Notes: generated by a model from the letters alone, not told the origin. A stretch of 64,000 nt of DNA from Comamonas denitrificans (GCF_017368815.1 NZ_JAFNME010000018.1:1-64000); one strand, 5' to 3'. Shown: positions 1-8,649, numbered from the stretch's first letter. Made by a program: numbers and translations.

Positions 1-852
1 GCCCCCACCGGCCGGACTGCCCCCGCCCGGCAAGGCCACCGCCAGGGCCGCTTGGGCCTGGGCCCAGGCCACGGGGACTTTGAGCATCAAACTCATGCCC
101 CGCGTGCCATCTTGGGCCGCAATGCTGCCTTGCAGCACCAGCCAGTTTTGCAACGCAGGAATGGTGACCGCCTTGCCCTGCCCCTGCTGCGCGGCCATCG
201 CCATGGCTGCGCCCTGGCTGTGCCCAGAGGGCGGGCCCGCTGGCGCTGAGGGCGCAGATCGCCCCGCTTGCTGTAGCACGGCCTGCAGCAAGTTTTGCGG
301 CCAGGCCTGGGCACTGAGCAATTGCTGCGGCAAGGCCTGCCCCGCCGTGGCCTGCTGCACCAAGCTGCTGAGCAAGGCCAGCACCGCTGCAGGCACCCCA
401 TTGGCCGGCCAAGCCGTAGCGGCCAGCGGCCCGCCAGCGCCGACCTGCTGCACCAATTGCGCCACCAGCTGGGTAAAGGCCTCCACCCGCACCGTTTGCT
501 GCGCTTGTGGGGAAAGATTGACCGAACTGCCCGCAGCCGCCTGCGCCTGGGCCACCGCCGCAGTGGCCGCAGGTGCCTGGGGGGCGCTCACCGGGGCCGC
601 AGCAGGCACCGCCGTTGCCGGGGTGGCCGCATTGGTGGCGGCAGGCTGCTTGCTTACAGGAGCACTTCCCGCTGATTGCTCCTGTATTTTTTGATTAAAA
701 CTAGCATCTTCTGCTGAATTACCAGCGGATGCAGCTAGCATTGTTGAAGCATTGGCCGCCGCCGTGGAGGCCGCAGCCACCGCTGACGCAGCCGCCGCCG
801 CCACTGCGGGAGGGGCCGCAGCGGCATTGCTGGGCGGCAAAATATCGCTCAC
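1..852 (-). CDS. Ala/Gln-rich FliK-like protein, N-terminal part (runs off left edge)
   Basis: The 5' part of a minus-strand gene; 284 codons stay open to base 1, so the 3' end lies outside. The most plausible start is the GTG at 850-852, 21 bases after the serA stop, suggesting cotranscription with serA. The product is very rich in Ala, Gln and Pro: a disordered Ala-rich first ~110 residues, then helical segments, then from about residue 230 a stretch (IPALQNWLVLQG) that I associate with FliK-like hook-length control proteins. FliK is a secreted ruler that sets flagellar hook length. Its diagnostic C-terminal domain would be outside the window, so the assignment is tentative. An AT-rich patch (654-735) containing the inverted repeat ACAGGAGCA/TGCTCCTGT interrupts the otherwise GC-rich coding sequence. 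Confidence 0.5.
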   Translation of the reverse strand, partial: MSDILPPSNAAAAPPAVAAAAASAVAAASTAAANASTMLAASAGNSAEDASFNQKIQEQSAGSAPVSKQPAATNAATPATAVPAAAPVSAPQAPAATAAVAQAQAAAGSSVNLSPQAQQTVRVEAFTQLVAQLVQQVGAGGPLAATAWPANGVPAAVLALLSSLVQQATAGQALPQQLLSAQAWPQNLLQAVLQQAGRSAPSAPAGPPSGHSQGAAMAMAAQQGQGKAVTIPALQNWLVLQGSIAAQDGTRGMSLMLKVPVAWAQAQAALAVALPGGGSPAGGG

Positions 853-873
853 AACCCGGCCACCCGCAGCGTT

Positions 874-2103
874 TTAGAACAGCACCCGGCAGCGCACCGT
901 GCCCGGCACTTGTGCCAGTTTTTCCAGCGCCAGGGCCGATGAGCCAGGCTCCAGATCAATCACCACATAGCCCAGTTTTTCGTGGGTGCGCAAATACTGG
1001 CCCGCCACGTTGATGCCGTTTTCAGCAAACACTTGGTTGATGGCCGAGAGCACGCCCGGCACGTTGTGGTGTACGTGCAGGATGCGGTTTTGCCCCGGAT
1101 GCTCGGGCAGCGCCACTTCGGGGAAGTTCACCGCCGAAATGGTGGTGCCGTTGTCGCTGTAACGCACCAGTTTGTCGGCCACTTCCAGGCCGATATTGGC
1201 CTGCGCCTCCATGGTCGAGCCGCCAATGTGCGGGGTCAAAATCACATTGTCCAGCCCGCGCAAAGGCGAGATGAATTCATCCTTGTTGCTCTTGGGTTCG
1301 ACCGGAAACACATCCACCGCCGCGCCCAGCAGCTTGCCGCTTTTGAGCGCCTTGGCCAGCGCATCAATCACCACCACCGTGCCCCGCGCCGCGTTGATAA
1401 AGATGCTGCCAGGCTTCATGGCGGCAAACTCTTTTTCGCCCATCATCCATTGCGTGGACGGCAACTCGGGCACGTGCAAGGTCACGATGTCGCTGCGCGA
1501 GAGCAAATCCTCCAGCGAGGCGGCCTGGTGCGCATTGCCCAGCGGCAACTTGGCCACCACGTCGTGGAACAGCACGTGCATGCCCAAGCCCTCGGCCAGC
1601 ACCGACAGCTGTGTGCCGATCGAGCCGTAGCCCACAATGCCCAGCGTTTTGCCACGAATCTCAAACGCGTTGTCGGCCGATTTCAACCAGCCACCCCGGT
1701 GCGCTACGGCGTTTTTCTCGGGAATGCCGCGCAGCAACAAAATCGCCTCGGCCAAGACCAACTCAGCCACCGAGCGGGTGTTGGAGTACGGGGCGTTAAA
1801 CACCACAATGCCTTTTTCCTGCGCGGCGATCAAATCCACCTGGTTGGTGCCAATGCAAAAGCAGCCAATGCCCACCAGCTTTTTCGCCGCCTCCAGCACC
1901 TCGCGCGTCAGCTGGGTGCGCGAACGCACGCCCACAAAATGCACATCGGCAATCTTGGCCTTGAGCTCATCGCCCTCCAGCGCGTGCGCGAGCAGCTCCA
2001 CATTGCTGTAACCAGCCTTGGTAAAGGTTTGCACAGCACTGCTGTGAACCCCTTCCAAGAGCAAAATTTTGATTTTTGATTTGTCCAGCGAGGTTTTTGT
2101 CAT
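874..2103 (-). CDS. serA: D-3-phosphoglycerate dehydrogenase
   Basis: Oxidises 3-phosphoglycerate to 3-phosphohydroxypyruvate with NAD+, the first step of serine synthesis in the cytoplasm. The 409 residues match the length of E. coli SerA. Visible are the Rossmann motif GIVGYGSIG, the catalytic Arg in NAARGTVV, the catalytic His in LTPHIGGST, and a C-terminal ACT domain (NRILHVHHNVPGVL onward), the usual site of serine feedback binding. The ATG at 2101-2103 is chosen because GGAAAG lies 7 bases upstream; an in-frame TTG 15 bases earlier overlaps that ribosome-binding site and is unlikely. It is followed at 21 bases by the FliK-like gene, an unusual partner for serA. Confidence 0.95.
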   Translation of the reverse strand: MTKTSLDKSKIKILLLEGVHSSAVQTFTKAGYSNVELLAHALEGDELKAKIADVHFVGVRSRTQLTREVLEAAKKLVGIGCFCIGTNQVDLIAAQEKGIVVFNAPYSNTRSVAELVLAEAILLLRGIPEKNAVAHRGGWLKSADNAFEIRGKTLGIVGYGSIGTQLSVLAEGLGMHVLFHDVVAKLPLGNAHQAASLEDLLSRSDIVTLHVPELPSTQWMMGEKEFAAMKPGSIFINAARGTVVVIDALAKALKSGKLLGAAVDVFPVEPKSNKDEFISPLRGLDNVILTPHIGGSTMEAQANIGLEVADKLVRYSDNGTTISAVNFPEVALPEHPGQNRILHVHHNVPGVLSAINQVFAENGINVAGQYLRTHEKLGYVVIDLEPGSSALALEKLAQVPGTVRCRVLF

Positions 2104-2232
2104 GAAGATACTTTCCAAAGTTAGCTTCGGCGATTACAGCGGATTCCCTTTAGGCCCACCGCCACTGTGCGCCAGATCAAGGCGGCAAGTATGGCCTAGC
2201 CGAGATAGCAGCACCAAGGTCATATCCTGATA

Positions 2233-2238
2233 TATAAT
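2233..2238 (+). promoter_or_regulatory. -10 box of the tRNA-Thr promoter
   Basis: A perfect TATAAT lies 10 bases before the tRNA 5' end, placing initiation at or just before the mature tRNA. I see no convincing -35 box at the expected distance. Confidence 0.55.
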
Positions 2239-2248
2239 CTTTGGCTTC

Positions 2249-2323
<75 letters not shown>

Positions 2324-2330
2324 CACAACA

Positions 2331-2366
2331 AAACCCGCTAATTTTTTCGAATTAGCGGGTTTTTTT
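2331..2366 (+). terminator. Rho-independent terminator after tRNA-Thr
   Basis: A 13-bp perfect stem (AAACCCGCTAATT with its complement), 6-base loop, then a T run. The convergent prfC ends at 2394, so the hairpin may serve it from the other side as well. Confidence 0.9.
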
Positions 2367-2393
2367 ATTGCTCAGTGGGCACCCTGGGCCAGC

Positions 2394-4022
2394 CTAGCCA
2401 CGGGCCTGCAGCTCCAGCCCGGCATGCTCGCGCAGCGGATGGAAGTGGATTTTTGGAAAGCGCTCCTGCGCCAGGCGCACGTCGTAGGGGCTGGTGCAGA
2501 GGAAGGCCAGGGTATTGGCCGCATCGTGCGCCAGGCGCAGCGGGTAGGCGGCCTCAAACTGGCGCAGTTCGGCAGGGGTGTCGGCCGTGATCCAGCGCGC
2601 GCCGGTGTACTGGCAGCCTTCCAGGCGAATGTCGCAGTCGTACTCGGTTTTCAGGCGGTGCTGCACCACTTCAAACTGCAACTGGCCCACGGCACCCAGC
2701 AGCATGTTGCCGCCCGCATCGGGCTTGAACACCTGGATGGCACCTTCTTCGCCCAGCTCCATCAAACCCTGTTGCAGCTGCTTGGAACGCAAAGGATTTT
2801 TCAGCACCACGGTCATGAACATTTCCGGCGCAAAGAACGGCAGGCCGGTGAACTGCAGGTTGGGGCCGTCGGTGATCGAATCACCCAGCTGCACGCCGCC
2901 GTGGATGGTGAAGCCGATGATGTCGCCCGCGTAGGCTTCGTCCACCGCCTCGCGCCGCTGGCTCATGAAGGTGACGACGCTGGTGGGGCGCAGTTCTTTG
3001 CCGGTGCGCTGCACCTTCATCTTCATGCCGGGCGTGTATTTGCCGCTGGCCACGCGCACAAAGGCGATGCGGTCGCGGTGGTTGGCATCCATATTGGCCT
3101 GCACCTTGAACACCACACCGGCAAAGCCCTTGTCCTCGGGGCGAATCGTCACCTCTTGGCGCTGGCGGTTCACTTCCTGGTAGGCCAGGCGCGTGCCCGG
3201 CGGCGGCGACATGTCCACCACGGCATTGAGCACTTCCTGCACACCAAAATTGTTCACCCCCGAGCCAAAAAACACCGGGGTGAGCTTGGCCGCCAGAAAC
3301 TGCTCGTGGTTCCATGCAGCCGAGGCACCCACGGCCAGCTCCATGCTCTCCAGGGCATCGTCAAAGGCTTTGCCAAAGCGCTGGCGCAGCTTGTCGGCTT
3401 CAGCCAGCGGGATAACTTCAAAATCTTGCGGGCGCTTTTCACTGCCCGCCTCAAACACCGTCATGCTTTGCGTGCGCAGGTCGATGATGCCGCCGAACTG
3501 CTTGCCCTGGCCCACCGGCCAGGTGATGGGGCAGCAGGGCATGCCCAGCTCGCGCTCGACCTCGTCCAAGATGTCCAGGGGGTCGCGCACCTCGCGGTCC
3601 ATTTTGTTCACAAAGCTGATGATGGGCGTATCGCGCTGGCGGCACACCTCGATCAGGCGGCGGGTCATCTCCTCCACCCCATTGGCGGCATCGACCACCA
3701 TCAGGGCCGAATCCACGGCCGTGAGCACGCGGTAGGTGTCCTCGCTGAAGTCCTTGTGGCCGGGCGTGTCCAGCAGGTTGATGACGTGGTCGCGGTAGCT
3801 CATCTGCATCACGCTGGAGGCCACCGAAATGCCACGCTGTTTTTCAATCTCCATCCAGTCCGAGGTGGCGTGGCGGCTGGCTTTGCGCCCTTTCACCGCC
3901 CCGGCAATCTGGATGGCACCGGAGAACAGCAACAGCTTTTCCGTCAGCGTGGTTTTACCCGCGTCCGGGTGGGAGATGATGGCAAAGGTGCGGCGGCGCC
4001 GCGTTTCTGAAGCGTAAGACAC
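2394..4022 (-). CDS. prfC: Peptide chain release factor 3
   Basis: RF3 is the translational GTPase that recycles class I release factors from the ribosome. The protein (542 aa) has the P-loop SHPDAGKTT near the N-terminus, the switch II motif DTPGHKDF, the NKMD guanine motif, a domain-2 barrel and a C-terminal RF3 domain (QFEVVQHRLKTEY). I chose GTG at 4020-4022, giving MSYASETRRRR, because this matches the conserved start of the family; the open frame extends to a TTG at 4046 but neither start has a clear ribosome-binding site. The MFS gene lies 107 bases upstream on the same strand, with a terminator-like hairpin between them. Confidence 0.95.
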   Translation of the reverse strand: MSYASETRRRRTFAIISHPDAGKTTLTEKLLLFSGAIQIAGAVKGRKASRHATSDWMEIEKQRGISVASSVMQMSYRDHVINLLDTPGHKDFSEDTYRVLTAVDSALMVVDAANGVEEMTRRLIEVCRQRDTPIISFVNKMDREVRDPLDILDEVERELGMPCCPITWPVGQGKQFGGIIDLRTQSMTVFEAGSEKRPQDFEVIPLAEADKLRQRFGKAFDDALESMELAVGASAAWNHEQFLAAKLTPVFFGSGVNNFGVQEVLNAVVDMSPPPGTRLAYQEVNRQRQEVTIRPEDKGFAGVVFKVQANMDANHRDRIAFVRVASGKYTPGMKMKVQRTGKELRPTSVVTFMSQRREAVDEAYAGDIIGFTIHGGVQLGDSITDGPNLQFTGLPFFAPEMFMTVVLKNPLRSKQLQQGLMELGEEGAIQVFKPDAGGNMLLGAVGQLQFEVVQHRLKTEYDCDIRLEGCQYTGARWITADTPAELRQFEAAYPLRLAHDAANTLAFLCTSPYDVRLAQERFPKIHFHPLREHAGLELQARG

Positions 4023-4041
4023 AGTAAAAAATAAAAAAGCA

Positions 4042-4080
4042 ATCAAAAGACAAAGACAGGCCCGAGTTTCCCCGGGCCTG
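4042..4080 (-). terminator. Terminator between the MFS gene and prfC
   Basis: Read on the minus strand, an 8-bp stem CAGGCCCG/CGGGCCTG is followed by a T-rich but interrupted tract. It lies downstream of the MFS gene and upstream of prfC. Confidence 0.55.
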
Positions 4081-4117
4081 CAGCAATGGGTGCGATTGTA
4101 AAAGCCTGCTGTGCTTT

Positions 4118-4132
4118 TAAAACACGTTCTTA
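4118..4132. repeat. End fragment of dispersed repeat family 1
   Basis: The sequence TAAAACACGTTCTTA matches one terminus of the family seen in full at 5390-5510 and 47310-47477. On the minus strand it begins with the TAA stop codon of the MFS gene, so the repeat end supplies or abuts the stop. Confidence 0.6.
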
Positions 4133-5380
4133 AATCGCTTGCAGGCGCTGTTGCTGCACCTGGGAGCCCACAGCCCCAGCGGCCAGCACGCTCACCGCCA
4201 GCGCCAACGCCGCCCCGTAAAAAACCCCCTGGGGCTGCTGGTGGTCCATCAACCAGCCAAAAATGGGCGCGGCCACGCTAAAGCCCAAATCCAGCCCCGA
4301 ATACACCGTGCCATACACCCGGCCCGTGGCCCCAGGCGGCGCCGCTTGCTTGATCAACATATCGCGCGAAGGCCCGGCCAGGCCTTGACCAAAACCTGCC
4401 GCAGCGCCCACCGCCAAGGCCAAATAGCCAGGCAACCAACCCGTTCCCGCCAAGGCCAACAACGCCCCAGCCAGCAGCAAAAAGACCGCAATCACCCGGT
4501 CCAGCCGCAGCACTCGGGCTGCCAAAAAGCCGCCCCCCACCATGCCAACGGCGCTGCACAGCATAAAGCCCGTCACCATCCAATACGTGACTGCCAAACT
4601 TAGCTGCGGATACAGGCTGTGAAGCGCCGGACTGGCAAAGCTTTGCACCGCACTTAAACCCGCCGTCGTAAAGAAAAAGAAAGCAAAGCACAGCCATACA
4701 ACAGGCAATGCAAGAAAGGAAAAGGGGTTTTCTTCTGTTTTAACAGCGGCTACAGCTATACCTTTTGATGCACCCGCCGTTAAATGCGGACGATCATCCA
4801 GCCAGCGGCGCTGGTGCACAACGATGGCCAACACCACCAAGGCCAAAACCGCGCCGCTGAAGCAGGCGATGCGCCACGAGCCGGTCCAGCTGGTGATCCC
4901 CGCCATGAACACCGGGGCCGCAGCCCAGCCCACATTGCCCGAAATGCCATGGACAGAAAACGCGTGGCCCATGTTCTGGGGCGAAACACGCTGGTTCAAA
5001 ATCGTGAAATCAACGGGGTGAAAGGGCGCATTGCCCAAACCGGCCAACACCGCGGCCGCCACCAGCATGGCGTAGTTTTGCGCACTGGCGGCCACCAAAC
5101 CGGCCAGCGCAAAACTGGCCAAGGCCGCAAACAGAATGGGCCGCGCCCCCACTTTGTCCACCAAAAAACCGGCCAGCATTTGCCCTACGCCAGAGACAAC
5201 AAAAAACACCGACACCACTGTGCCCAGCTCGACATAGCTGTAGCCAAACTCCGCCATCAACCACGGAAACAATGGCGGCAGCAGCAGATGAAAGAAATGC
5301 GAAGCCCCGTGGGCCAAACCCACCAGGCCAATGGTGCGGGCATCGTGCCCCAAAGAAGTGCTTGCAGTGGCATTGGTCAT
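4130..5380 (-). CDS. MFS transporter, fosmidomycin-resistance-like
   Basis: A 416-residue major facilitator protein with about 12 hydrophobic segments, probably a proton-coupled inner-membrane efflux pump. The N-terminal half carries HGASHFFHLLLPPLFPWL and the MFS loop GFLVDKVGARP; GNAPFHPVDFTILNQRVSP resembles the Fsr-type subgroup. The substrate cannot be told from sequence. The central cytoplasmic loop (KGIAVAAVKTEENPF) is encoded by an AT-rich patch at about 4729-4760 whose reverse complement matches an arm of repeat family 2, so the loop probably contains an in-frame insertion. The start is ATG at 5378-5380; a full family 1 repeat sits immediately upstream. Confidence 0.85.
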   Translation of the reverse strand: MTNATASTSLGHDARTIGLVGLAHGASHFFHLLLPPLFPWLMAEFGYSYVELGTVVSVFFVVSGVGQMLAGFLVDKVGARPILFAALASFALAGLVAASAQNYAMLVAAAVLAGLGNAPFHPVDFTILNQRVSPQNMGHAFSVHGISGNVGWAAAPVFMAGITSWTGSWRIACFSGAVLALVVLAIVVHQRRWLDDRPHLTAGASKGIAVAAVKTEENPFSFLALPVVWLCFAFFFFTTAGLSAVQSFASPALHSLYPQLSLAVTYWMVTGFMLCSAVGMVGGGFLAARVLRLDRVIAVFLLLAGALLALAGTGWLPGYLALAVGAAAGFGQGLAGPSRDMLIKQAAPPGATGRVYGTVYSGLDLGFSVAAPIFGWLMDHQQPQGVFYGAALALAVSVLAAGAVGSQVQQQRLQAI

Positions 5381-5389
5381 GCCGGCATC

Positions 5390-5510
5390 TTAGAACGTGT
5401 TCATGATCTCGAATGAAGGTGTGGGGGATGCGGTTCGGGATGGATTGCGAGGCGCAAACCACCCGAAGCCGCGCCCACATACCCATGAGGAGATCGTGAA
5501 CACGTTCTTA
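5390..5510. repeat. Dispersed repeat family 1, short full copy
   Basis: A 121-base element between divergent genes with near-inverted ends: TTAGAACGTGTTCATGATCT on the left and the reverse complement of TAAGAACGTGTTCACGATCT on the right. It matches the 168-base copy at 47310-47477 along its length except that the central hairpin of about 45 bases is missing. It encodes no protein. Confidence 0.85.
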
Positions 5511-5529
5511 GAAGCCTGACAATGCGCCA

Positions 5530-6051
5530 ATGTCCACCACCATGCCCCCTGCCACCACGCGCAAAATGCTGCTGATCGTTTACCACTCACTGACCGGCGG
5601 CACAGCCCAGATGGCGCAAGCCGCGCAGGCTGGCGCACAGACCGTGCCCGGCGTATCCACACTGTGGCTGCATGCCGCGCAGGCCAGCCCGCCGCAGGTG
5701 CTGCAGGCCGACGGCTACCTCTTTGCCACGCCAGAGAACCTGGCGGCAATGAGCGGCATGCTCAAAGACTTTTTCGACCGCTGCTACTACCCGGTGCTTG
5801 ATCGCATCAGCGGCCGCCCCTACGCCAGCCTGGTGTGCGCCGGCAGCGACGGCGCGGGCGCAGCACGCCAAATCGCGCGCATTGCCACCGGCTGGCGCCT
5901 CAAGGCCGTGGCCGAGCCGCTCATCGTCTGCACCCACGCCCAGACCCCCGAGGCCATCCTGGCCGCCAAACAGATCGGCAAACACGACCTGGAGCGCTGC
6001 CACGCCCTGGGCGAGGCGCTGGCGCAGGGGCTGGCGTTGGGGGTGTTCTGA
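5530..6051 (+). CDS. Flavodoxin-like NAD(P)H-dependent oxidoreductase
   Basis: 173 residues with a flavodoxin-like fold: the first strand MLLIVYHSLTGGTAQMA ends in the phosphate-binding loop for FMN, ATPENLAAMSGMLKDFFDR resembles the second flavin-contact loop, and SLVCAGSDGAGA the third. It is probably a small cytoplasmic FMN-dependent reductase; electron partner and substrate are unknown. The start at ATG 5530 gives an 11-residue leader before the first strand, so the downstream ATG 5566 (MLLIVYHS) is also possible. It is divergent from the MFS gene, with the repeat in between. Confidence 0.75.
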   Translation: MSTTMPPATTRKMLLIVYHSLTGGTAQMAQAAQAGAQTVPGVSTLWLHAAQASPPQVLQADGYLFATPENLAAMSGMLKDFFDRCYYPVLDRISGRPYASLVCAGSDGAGAARQIARIATGWRLKAVAEPLIVCTHAQTPEAILAAKQIGKHDLERCHALGEALAQGLALGVF

Positions 6052-6071
6052 GGCGCAAACGCGGCGGCTAC

Positions 6072-6087
6072 GGTTTCACGTGGAACG
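6072..6087. other. parS-like ParB-binding site 1
   Basis: GGTTTCACGTGGAACG matches the bacterial parS consensus TGTTNCACGTGNAACA at all positions except the first and last. The TGA stop codon of the methyltransferase gene (6076-6078 read in reverse) lies inside the site. Confidence 0.75.
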
Positions 6088-6963
6088 CCGCCGTCCGCCC
6101 GGGCGGCGGGGCAAGGGATACAGGCGCTGGCCGCGCACCATCACGCCGTCGGGGGTCAGCGCCGCCGTGTGGCCAGCGGCTTCGTGGGCAGCAATTTCTT
6201 GCGCATCCATGCTGGCAATGGGGCATTGGTAGGCATACACCGCCCGGCCATCGGGCAAGCTGGCGCTGAGTGTGGGCGGGGTATCGGGCAAGGGAAAGTT
6301 CAAACTGACCAGCCAGGCCCCAGGTGGCATTTCTGCCATGGATTTCACCGCGGCCCGGCTCATGCTCTCTGGCCGTTGAAACAAATACACCAGGTGGTAA
6401 GGCCCCCAGTCGGCCACCCACATATTGCCCTGGCGCACGCTGGCCCAGGGGCAGCGCAGGGCGCAGGCCCAGCGCAGCACCCAGCTCCATTCCACCCCGT
6501 GAATGCGCGCCTGCGGCCAGGCCTGGCGCAACGCCCGCAGGCCATCCCCCAGGCCGCAACCGGCATCCAGCACCTTGGCCCCCGGCGGCAGCGCCAACTG
6601 TGCTGCCAGTCCCTGCAACGCCCCGGAAGGCGTGGGAAAAATCGGCGCATCGCGCCAGGCATTCAAGGGATAAACCAGCAACAGGCCGCCCAGCAGCAGC
6701 AGCCAGCCCCAGCCAGGCAAGCTGCCCGCCACCAGCACCGCAAACGACAGCGGAAACCCCGCCGCAATCCAGCCCCGCCGCCACCAGGTACTACCCCACA
6801 GGCTGGCACCGACACTGAACACCACCGCCAAACCAGCGGCGGCCCACCAAGGCAGCCAGCGCTGCCCACCGACAAACAACAACCAAGCGCCACCCCAGAC
6901 CAGCAGCGCGGGCAAAGGCCAGACCAAGGACAGCAACCCGCGCTGCCAAAAAGAGGTTTTCAT
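6076..6963 (-). CDS. Membrane-anchored class I SAM-dependent methyltransferase
   Basis: 295 residues in two parts. The first ~105 are four hydrophobic helices (LLSLVWPLPALLVWGGAWLLF onward). The rest is a Rossmann methyltransferase core with motif I VLDAGCGLGDGLRAL and a following acidic strand end (HGVEWS). It is likely a cytosolic catalytic domain tethered to the inner membrane; the substrate is not evident. ATG 6961-6963 is chosen over an in-frame TTG 18 bases upstream because GAAAG lies before the ATG. The gene converges with the flavodoxin-like gene, and its stop codon sits inside a parS-like site. Confidence 0.75.
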   Translation of the reverse strand: MKTSFWQRGLLSLVWPLPALLVWGGAWLLFVGGQRWLPWWAAAGLAVVFSVGASLWGSTWWRRGWIAAGFPLSFAVLVAGSLPGWGWLLLLGGLLLVYPLNAWRDAPIFPTPSGALQGLAAQLALPPGAKVLDAGCGLGDGLRALRQAWPQARIHGVEWSWVLRWACALRCPWASVRQGNMWVADWGPYHLVYLFQRPESMSRAAVKSMAEMPPGAWLVSLNFPLPDTPPTLSASLPDGRAVYAYQCPIASMDAQEIAAHEAAGHTAALTPDGVMVRGQRLYPLPRRPGGRRRST

Positions 6964-7074
6964 CGTTGAATGCTTTCGCAAAAAAATACGTGTGCCGTAG
7001 TAGGAAGGATTGCCACGATTTATAGTTTTCCCCTATGCTCCCGACCTATTTAATCCATAGGAAAGACTGTCCCC

Positions 7075-7686
7075 ATGCGATCCCTATCCTGGACTGGAGC
7101 GGCATGCGCCCTGATTTTGGCAGGCTGCGCGGCACAAACACCACAATCGCAAGTTACCACCCCAGAGACCGTACGCATCTGCACAGGCAACAGCTGCACC
7201 GATCAGCCGCGCAGCGCCGCACTGCCGCAGGCAGCACCCAGCGCCCACGAAGCACAAGCCCAGCTGCGACTGCAGCAACTGGAAGCCTTGGCCGAAAACA
7301 GCCCCCATGCGGCCTACGATCTGGGGCTGCGCCTGATGCGGGGTGACGGAGTGCCCCACAACAGCTACCAAGGCCTGCAATGGCTGCGCAAGGCCGGAGA
7401 ACAAAATCTGGTAGATGCCCAGCTGCTGCTGGGGCGTTTGTACCTCTCGGGCGTTGCCGAGATGGGCAGCGATGCCGCCGAAGCCCAGCAATGGCTCAGC
7501 CGCGCCGCCGCCCAAGGCAGTGCCCAAGCCCGCAAGCTGCTGGCCCAGGCTGAAAAAATCAAGAACGACGAGCAGGCACAATACCAAGCGCGTGAACAGG
7601 CACGCAAAGATTGGGAGCGCTGGATGCAATCTACGCCCTCCCCCTATTACTGGCACTGGGGCCACCACGGCTGGCAGCGCTACTGA
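7075..7686 (+). CDS. Sel1-repeat lipoprotein
   Basis: A 203-residue lipoprotein. The signal peptide ends in the lipobox LAGC, with Cys18 as the predicted lipidated residue. After a Gln/Pro-rich spacer, two Sel1-like (TPR-type) repeats follow: AAYDLGLRLMRGDGVPHNSYQGLQWLRKAGEQ and a second one ending at QQWLSRAAAQGSAQA. These are protein-protein interaction modules, so a role in envelope scaffolding is plausible but unproven. A basic/acidic helix and an aromatic tail (YYWHWGHHGW) end the protein. It lies 89 bases upstream of the CsgG-like gene and may be cotranscribed with it. Confidence 0.75.
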   Translation: MRSLSWTGAACALILAGCAAQTPQSQVTTPETVRICTGNSCTDQPRSAALPQAAPSAHEAQAQLRLQQLEALAENSPHAAYDLGLRLMRGDGVPHNSYQGLQWLRKAGEQNLVDAQLLLGRLYLSGVAEMGSDAAEAQQWLSRAAAQGSAQARKLLAQAEKIKNDEQAQYQAREQARKDWERWMQSTPSPYYWHWGHHGWQRY

Positions 7687-7775
7687 TGTGCGTTGGTGCC
7701 ATGCGCACCAATGTGCATCGCCTCCCCCTATTCCCTTTGTTTTGATCTTTAGCAATTAGAAAGAAAGCACTCTTC

Positions 7776-8600
7776 ATGCGTAAACCTTCCCTGCGTCTTC
7801 TGGCTCTGCTCTCCACTTTGGCTTTGACGGCCTGTGTCACCCCCGGTGGTGGCAGCATTACCACTGGCAACGCCGCCACCGCCTCCACCGGTGCAGCCGG
7901 TGGTGCCAGCAGCGTCAATGCCAACCCGTCGCTGGAGCGCTGCGATGCGCCCCTGGGCACCCTGGCTGTGGACGATGGTCGCGACAAAGAGTGGTACGGC
8001 AGCTTTGGCGCAGCCACCAAAATCACCACCATTGAGCCCCTCATCCGCCTGGCCGTACAGCAATCGAACTGCTTTGTGATCACCTCCATCGGCAGTGGCC
8101 GCACCGAGAGCAAGCTCTCCGCCATCACCGACAAGCAGCGCAACTCTGGCGAGTTCCGTGCCGGCTCCAAACAGCAAAAAGGCCAGCGCGTGGCCGCCGA
8201 TTACTACCTGGAGCCGTCCATCATCATTGACAACGATGCCGTCGGTGGCATGGCCGCCGGTGTGGGTGGCCTGTTTGGCAGCGTGGGCGCGGCCATCGGT
8301 GGCGCCATGCAGAGCAAGGCTTCGGTCGTGACCTTGAGCATGTTCGACATCCGTTCTGGCGTGCAAATTTCCATCTCTGAGGGCAACGCCACGGCCACCA
8401 ACTTTGGCGCCGCCATGGGTGCGCTGGGTGGTGCCGGTGGTGCCGGCCTGGGTGGCTTCTCGCGCTCGCCCGAAGGCAAAGCCACCGTCGCTGCATTCAT
8501 GGATGCCTACAACAACATGGTGGTGTCCCTGCGCAACTACAAAGCCCAGGAAGTCAAAGGCGGTCTGGGCCGTGGTGGCCAGCTGAAAGTGGGCAACTAA
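7776..8600 (+). CDS. CsgG/HfaB-like outer-membrane lipoprotein
   Basis: 274 residues. The signal peptide ends in LTAC (lipidated Cys20), followed by a Gly/Ala/Ser-rich linker. The core resembles the CsgG family: LGTLAVDDGRDKEWYG, then EPLIRLAVQQSNCFVI (strand and helix with the conserved Asn-Cys-Phe), then DYYLEPSIII. A glycine-zipper insert (GGMAAGVGGLFGSVGAAIGG) occupies the place of the family's membrane-spanning loop region, and VVTLSMFDIRSGVQI follows. CsgG-type proteins form secretion pores or scaffold surface polymers. No curli subunit genes are nearby, so the function is open. A bidirectional terminator separates it from parB. Confidence 0.65.
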   Translation: MRKPSLRLLALLSTLALTACVTPGGGSITTGNAATASTGAAGGASSVNANPSLERCDAPLGTLAVDDGRDKEWYGSFGAATKITTIEPLIRLAVQQSNCFVITSIGSGRTESKLSAITDKQRNSGEFRAGSKQQKGQRVAADYYLEPSIIIDNDAVGGMAAGVGGLFGSVGAAIGGAMQSKASVVTLSMFDIRSGVQISISEGNATATNFGAAMGALGGAGGAGLGGFSRSPEGKATVAAFMDAYNNMVVSLRNYKAQEVKGGLGRGGQLKVGN

Positions 8601-8633
8601 GCCCCACCCCCGTGGGGGCCGCTGTGCCATGCA

Positions 8634-8649
8634 GCGGCCACGTGGAACA
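8634..8649. other. Degenerate parS half-site
   Basis: GCGGCCACGTGGAACA keeps the CACGTG core and a perfect right half but not the left half. Probably weak or non-functional. Confidence 0.3.

Noticed and set aside
1440-1590. CACGTG words inside serA as parS sites
   Set aside because: Flanking bases do not fit the 16-base consensus at all.
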